Assembly: GCA_019313735.1 (NCBI GenBank)
Contig: JAFDAR010000017.1
Location: forward strand, 1-10,587
Direction of reading: 5' to 3'
Length of the DNA stretch: 10,587 nt
Source of the DNA: Deltaproteobacteria bacterium
GTDB taxonomy: Bacteria > Desulfobacterota > Syntrophia > Syntrophales > UBA2210
Positions within the stretch are counted from its first letter, which is position 1, and every line of letters begins with the position of its first letter. Under the pieces are notes generated by a model, which ran no database searches, was not told where the DNA came from, and worked only from the letters and a program-made list of their open reading frames with translations. Positions 7,430-10,587 of the stretch are shown here, piece by piece. A program made the translations under genes and the position numbers.

Positions 7430-7671
7430 ACATACCCTTTGATATTATCATTCAGCTATTTGTGGTTATGTGCGCGATCGCGGCGATAACCGTCAGGGAC
7501 CTCCTGAGCGCGGTTATGATCCTCGGGGCGTACAGCTTCTTTATGTGTCTTATGTGGGCGCAGCTCGGCGCCGTCGACGTCGCTTTCACGGAGGCCTCGG
7601 TCAGCGCGGGCATAGGAACCATTCTCCTGATTGCTGCCGTGCTGAAGACGACAAGGAGGACGAAAGATTGA
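7426..7671 (+). CDS. MbhD-like antiporter subunit (equivalent of an MrpA C-terminal segment)
   Basis: Membrane protein of 81 residues resembling the MbhD family (formerly DUF4040), which corresponds to a segment in the C-terminal part of MrpA in fused systems. The core begins RDLLSAVMILGAYSF and continues with AVDVAFTEASVSAGIGT, containing Asp51 and Glu56 in the positions typical of this family. Predicted helices are at about 5-22, 26-46 and 57-74. The ATG at 7426 is preferred over the in-frame GTG at 7402 because a G5 run (7411-7415) precedes it and it overlaps the mrpG stop by 4 bases. It ends in a 4-base overlap with the next gene. Acidic residues here are candidates for the ion path, by analogy with MrpA. 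Confidence 0.82.
   Translation: MNIPFDIIIQLFVVMCAIAAITVRDLLSAVMILGAYSFFMCLMWAQLGAVDVAFTEASVSAGIGTILLIAAVLKTTRRTKD
7654..7659 (+). promoter_or_regulatory. Ribosome binding site that places the MbhE-like start at TTG 7668
   Basis: A perfect AGGAGG ends 8 bases before TTG 7668, inside the end of the MbhD-like gene. The TTG overlaps the preceding stop as TTGA. This fixes the start of the next gene; the longer frame opening at 7470 would run almost wholly through the MbhD-like gene in another frame. Confidence 0.75.
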
Positions 7672-7958
7672 AAACCCTGGGCCTGATTGTAGCGGTAATT
7701 GCGGGGGCGTTTCTTATTTACGGCACCATTGACATGCCCGACTGGGGGGACCCTAATTCTCCGGCCAGCATTCATGTGTCGCCCCGGTATATCACGAATA
7801 CCGAGATAGAAACGGCGACGCCCAATATGGTCACCTCCGTCCTCGCCGACTACCGGGGGTATGACACCCTCGGCGAGACAACAGTCATATTTACGGCGGG
7901 CATGGCGTGTATCCTGCTTCTGAGAAGACGCAGCAGGGTCAGAAAGACCAGACGATAG
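7668..7958 (+). CDS. MbhE-like antiporter subunit (MrpA C-terminal tail equivalent)
   Basis: Small membrane protein of 96 residues, like the MbhE family and like the last part of MrpA. Helix 1 is at about 4-21, followed by a loop with DMPDWGDPNSPA and the conserved block NMVTSVLADYRGYDTLGE (53-70). Helix 2 follows (72-86), then a very basic tail (RRRSRVRKTRR). The DYRGYDTLGE block matches the DFRGFDTLGE-type sequence known from MrpA C-termini. The start is TTG at 7668, fixed by an AGGAGG and a 4-base overlap with the preceding stop. Here two small proteins replace the MrpA tail, as in archaeal Mbh modules. A gap of 39 bases, including a run of alternating GC at 7962-7969, separates it from mrpC. 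Confidence 0.8.
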   Translation: MKTLGLIVAVIAGAFLIYGTIDMPDWGDPNSPASIHVSPRYITNTEIETATPNMVTSVLADYRGYDTLGETTVIFTAGMACILLLRRRSRVRKTRR

Positions 7959-7997
7959 GGAGCGCGCGCGATACGGCCTCCCCGGGAGAGTGAACCA

Positions 7998-8378
7998 ATG
8001 GATTTTATCATAGCGAAGTACAACTACTGGATATATATCATCCTTATGATGATAGGCTTCTATGCTATGATCGCCAAGAGCAACCTGATCAAAAAGATCA
8101 TAGGGATGAATATCTTTCAAACAGCGATCATACTCTTTTTCGTCTCCATGGCCTACAAAAAAGGTGGGGCGACGCTGCCGATCCTGACAAACGCGGATAT
8201 GCACGGTGAGCACGCCATACAGGTCGCCGGGTACATGAACCCCCTGCCGCATGTCCTGATGCTGACTGCGATCGTCGTCTCCATAGCGACGCTGGGTGTT
8301 GCCCTGGCCATCGCCATCATGGTGTACCGAAAATATCATACCCTGGAAGAGGATGAGATACTGAAGGCAATCAAATGA
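7998..8378 (+). CDS. mrpC: Mrp antiporter subunit C (NuoK-like)
   Basis: MrpC/MnhC-family membrane subunit of 126 residues, homologous to NuoK of complex I (MbhG-like). Three helices are predicted at about 10-25, 35-53 and 84-110. Family sequence includes NLIKKIIGMNIFQTAIILFF in helix 2 and NPLPHVLMLTAIVVS at the start of helix 3, which corresponds to the DPLPQALVLTAIVI-type block of the family. GGGAGAG at 7984-7990 precedes the ATG by 7 bases. The stop overlaps the mrpD start (ATGA, 8375-8378), so C and D are translationally coupled. Confidence 0.94.
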   Translation: MDFIIAKYNYWIYIILMMIGFYAMIAKSNLIKKIIGMNIFQTAIILFFVSMAYKKGGATLPILTNADMHGEHAIQVAGYMNPLPHVLMLTAIVVSIATLGVALAIAIMVYRKYHTLEEDEILKAIK

Positions 8379-9865
8379 TTATAGAACAAGCTCCCGTCCT
8401 GATCGTTGTTATATCGCTGATGTCCGCAGTCGCCACGCCGCTGATCGGCTGGCTGAGAAAGGACCTGTGCTACCCGTGGGTTATCCTCGCCCTTTTGAGT
8501 TCCACCCTCTGTTCGGTCCTTGTGTTGAACACCGTTATGCATGAAGGGGTGATCCACTATTACCTGGGCGGCTGGCTCCCGCCCTGGGGTATCGAGTACG
8601 TGGTCGACCACCTTAACGCCATGATGCTGGTCCTGATCACCGGCACCTCCCTGCTGGTGGCGATATACTCACGCAGGAGCCTTGAGGCGGAATTGCCTGA
8701 CAGGACGGTCTATTTTTACACCCTCTTTCTTCTGCAGGTGACGGGGTTTGTAGGCATCGTCATCACGGGTGACGTGTTCAACCTCTATGTGTTTCTCGAG
8801 ATAGCGTCCCTGTCCGGGTATGCCCTGATAGCGACGGGGGAGGAGGGTGCCCCCCTTGCCGCCTTCCGGTACCTTATCCTGGGCACCATCGGGGCCTGTT
8901 TCTATCTGCTCGGCGTCGGGTACCTCTACATGGCCACCGGTTCTCTGAATATGGCCGATTTGGCCGAGATACTGCCCCCGCTTTACGGCTCCAAGGTGAT
9001 ACTGGTCGCCTTCGCCTTCTTTATGGTCGGGATAGCCCTCAAGATGGCCCTCTTCCCCCTGCACCTGTGGCTCCCCGACGCCTATACCAGGGCCCCTTCG
9101 GCCGCCAGCGCCCTGATAGCGCCGCTGATGACTAAGGTTGCCGTTTATGTGATGCTCCGGGTCATGTTCACCGTCTTCAGACCCTATTTCTCCATAGACC
9201 TCCTGCCCGTGACGAAGATCATGCTGTATGCCGGAATCGTATCCATTTTTGCTGGGGCAATTATGGCCCTGGCGCAGAGAAACTTTAAACGGATGCTGTG
9301 CTATATCATGATAGCCGAGGTCGGCTACATGGTCGGCGGCGTGGGCGTAGCCAACGTCGTGGCGATCAAGGGGGCAATCCTCCATATTATGAACGATGTC
9401 GTGATGACGCTCGGCCTCTTTGCCGTGGCCGGTATCCTGGCCTATAAGATGAAAAGCAGCGAGATTTCGGCTTTCGGGAATATATTCAAAAAAATGCCGT
9501 TTACCATGGCCGCCTTCCTCGTGATAGCCCTGTCGGTCATAGGTGTGCCGCCCACCTGCGGCTTCTTCAGCAAGTGGTATCTGATCCAGGGTTCTGTCAT
9601 GGCCGGAAACTGGACATTTGTGGCCGCGCTCCTCTTCTCCAGCCTGGTCAATATCGTCCTGTTCTTCAGGGTCATCGAGACCGGCTATTATGATTTTGGT
9701 GCCTCCGGGGCGCAGCACGCCCATGAGGAGGATACTGTCGTGAGCGAGGCTCCCCTGAGTATGCTGATCCCCACATTTATTGTCGCTGCGGCGATCATCC
9801 TCATCGGTCTTTACAATCAATCCATTCTCATCAATATCATCAACTTTGCCGTGCCGAAGTTGTAA
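8375..9865 (+). CDS. mrpD: Mrp antiporter subunit D (NuoN/NuoL-like proton channel)
   Basis: Large polytopic membrane subunit of 496 residues in the proton-antiporter family shared with NuoL/M/N of complex I. MrpD provides a proton channel in the complex. Visible key sites are Glu142 in VFNLYVFLEIASLSGY (the conserved TM5 glutamate), Lys223 in LKMALFPLHLWLPDAY (TM7) and Lys254 in LMTKVAVY (TM8), all intact. Length is typical. The sequence AQRNFKRMLCYIMIAEVGYM after the broken-helix region also matches the family. Its start overlaps the mrpC stop. It is the last gene of the antiporter cluster and the only NuoL/N-type subunit in the window: no MrpA large subunit is found. An Mbh-type MbhH assignment is an equally good name. 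Confidence 0.93.
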   Translation: MIIEQAPVLIVVISLMSAVATPLIGWLRKDLCYPWVILALLSSTLCSVLVLNTVMHEGVIHYYLGGWLPPWGIEYVVDHLNAMMLVLITGTSLLVAIYSRRSLEAELPDRTVYFYTLFLLQVTGFVGIVITGDVFNLYVFLEIASLSGYALIATGEEGAPLAAFRYLILGTIGACFYLLGVGYLYMATGSLNMADLAEILPPLYGSKVILVAFAFFMVGIALKMALFPLHLWLPDAYTRAPSAASALIAPLMTKVAVYVMLRVMFTVFRPYFSIDLLPVTKIMLYAGIVSIFAGAIMALAQRNFKRMLCYIMIAEVGYMVGGVGVANVVAIKGAILHIMNDVVMTLGLFAVAGILAYKMKSSEISAFGNIFKKMPFTMAAFLVIALSVIGVPPTCGFFSKWYLIQGSVMAGNWTFVAALLFSSLVNIVLFFRVIETGYYDFGASGAQHAHEEDTVVSEAPLSMLIPTFIVAAAIILIGLYNQSILINIINFAVPKL

Positions 9866-9917
9866 GTGCAAACGGCTTTCATGTCATTGTCTGAGCCGGC
9901 GGGTGATGGTGTGTTCC

Positions 9918-9925
9918 GGAGGGAG
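9918..9925 (+). promoter_or_regulatory. Ribosome binding site for nfo
   Basis: GGAGGGAG ends 6 bases before ATG 9932 and selects that start over the in-frame codon at 9866 that would add 22 unrelated residues. Confidence 0.65.
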
Positions 9926-9931
9926 ACAGAC

Positions 9932-10516
9932 ATGGATAAACAGACGGCCCTGACACAGCCCCTCCTGGGAGCGCATATGTCGATCGCAGGCGGCCTGGAG
10001 AAGGCGCTTCTCAGGGGTCAGAAACTGGGGTGCAGGGCGATCCAGCTGTTCACCAAGAGTTCGAACCGGTGGGAAGAGCGATTTCTTGAGGAATCGGAGA
10101 TACAGTTGTTCCGGGAGGTAAGAACAAAAACGGGGATGGACCCGGTTATCTCCCATGCCAGCTATCTGATCAATCTGGCCTCGCCTGACAGGGAGCTGTA
10201 TGGGAAATCCCTGGGTGCCATGGTCCATGAGATCTGCCGGTGTGAGCAGCTCGGGATCGACTATCTGGTCGTCCATCCCGGTTTTCATAAAGGGTGCGGG
10301 GAGAGATGGGGCATGAATAGGATAACGGATGCCCTCGACGCCATTCACGCCGATACCGCGGGGGCGAAGGTACAAATCGCCCTGGAGACGACGGCGGGGC
10401 AGGGGACTGCCCTCGGGGGGAGCCTTGAGCAGATCGCCCGCATTCTCGGGGGGGTGAAAGAAAATTCTCGTCTCCAGTTGACTCATAATAAAATGTTACC
10501 CAAGGGGGATCGATAG
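9932..10516 (+). pseudogene. nfo: Endonuclease IV (Nfo), broken after about 180 residues
   Basis: Deoxyribonuclease IV family, an AP endonuclease of base excision repair with a three-zinc TIM-barrel site. The N-terminal GAHMSIAGGLEKAL block and GCRAIQLFTKS match well. The first zinc ligands are visible: His75 in SHASYLINL, His115 in VVHPGFH and Glu152 in ALETTAGQG. Similarity runs to about residue 181 (GGVKENSRL, near 10476). The frame then reads an unrelated tail and stops at 10514. Intact proteins are about 280-300 residues and continue with a DTCH block that supplies the next zinc ligands, absent here. The product would therefore be inactive. The break coincides with repeat-bearing sequence that looks like a mobile element end. 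A 7-G run at 10448-10454 is in frame and does not itself cause the break. The 66-base gap after mrpD suggests weak or no link to that operon. Confidence 0.85.
10477..10502. repeat. Direct repeat copy 1 at the nfo break
   Basis: A 26-base unit reading GTTGACTCATAA, then an A/T-rich middle, then TGTTACCCA. It recurs 48 bases downstream with one substitution, one missing base and a small change in the middle. It starts where nfo similarity ends. Confidence 0.8.
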
Positions 10517-10587
10517 GAGGTAACGTTGCCTCATAAAATATGTTACCCACGTTTGTTGTTTATGGAGAAGACCTTTTTCATTTTTTT
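10479..10587. mobile_element. Probable insertion sequence end, possibly IS21-like
   Basis: The nfo frame is replaced near 10476 by AT-rich sequence that begins TG at 10479 and carries two direct repeats at 48-base spacing. Repeated short units inside the terminal regions and TG...CA ends are known features of IS21-family elements. No transposase coding sequence is visible before the window ends, and the opposite end and target duplication lie outside. The family is therefore tentative. A rearrangement junction is the main alternative. Confidence 0.45.
10525..10549. repeat. Direct repeat copy 2
   Basis: A 25-base unit reading GTTGCCTCATAA, an A/T-rich middle and TGTTACCCA. It aligns with copy 1 over its full length and has the same orientation. 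Confidence 0.8.

Noticed and set aside
7470..7667. Longer open frame upstream of the MbhE-like gene
   Set aside because: It overlaps the clear MbhD-like gene in another frame and gives an arginine/glycine-rich sequence unlike any membrane subunit. The true start is TTG 7668 with its own AGGAGG.
7959..7997. Alternating GC run between the MbhE-like gene and mrpC as a Z-DNA or regulatory site
   Set aside because: Only about eight bases of alternating GC in a 39-base operon spacer; too short to support a claim.
10448..10454. Seven-G run in nfo as the cause of the broken gene by frameshift
   Set aside because: The frame stays Nfo-like on both sides of the run (ILGGVKENSRL), so the break comes later. 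Shifting the frame would not restore the missing DTCH block because the following DNA is unrelated.
10526..10587. Possible TTG-started reading frame with AGGAGG upstream in the terminal repeat region
   Set aside because: It reads through a repeat unit, gives no recognisable transposase sequence in the 20 codons visible, and is cut by the window end.

Overview
The window looks like a chromosomal segment from a Gram-negative, probably anaerobic bacterium. The best guess is a Desulfobacterota ('Deltaproteobacteria') lineage such as the Syntrophobacterales. This rests on gene style (receiver-PAS-kinase hybrids, tandem universal stress proteins, a split Mrp/Mbh-type antiporter), moderate GC content and strong Shine-Dalgarno sites. 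No taxonomic marker is present, so it is inference. All genes I can support lie on the + strand.

Region 1 (1-3388) holds two sensor kinases. The first (1-1716, cut by the window start) is GAF-coiled coil-PAS-HisKA-HATPase. After a 151-base gap with a weak terminator-like hairpin comes a 506-residue protein with receiver, PAS and histidine kinase domains in that order. Neither has a DNA-binding or other classical output domain.

Region 2 (3515-5613), after a 126-base gap, holds a stand-alone receiver protein and two paralogous tandem-domain universal stress proteins (Usp). The first Usp keeps a perfect nucleotide-binding loop in its C-terminal domain. The second has lost the key glycines.

Region 3 (5618-9865) is a tightly packed cation/proton antiporter cluster: mrpE, mrpB, mrpF, mrpG, an MbhD-like gene, an MbhE-like gene, mrpC and mrpD. 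Junctions are 0-4 bases or 4-base stop/start overlaps, with wider gaps of 23 and 39 bases. The large NuoL-like part of MrpA is absent. Its C-terminal domains occur as two separate small proteins, as in archaeal Mbh-type membrane modules. No hydrogenase subunit is in view. The spacing suggests that the receiver, both Usp genes and the antiporter form one transcription unit.

Region 4 (9932-10587) is an endonuclease IV gene (nfo) whose reading frame loses family similarity near 10476. The sequence that follows has two near-identical 25-26 base direct repeats 48 bases apart. This resembles the end of an insertion sequence, possibly IS21-like, that has broken the gene.

The most interesting reading is a signalling-to-transport locus: two kinases and a receiver without DNA-binding output, nucleotide-binding stress proteins, and a membrane ion antiporter. 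It raises the possibility that the antiporter is controlled by protein-protein contact rather than, or as well as, transcription. That link is inferred from gene order only.
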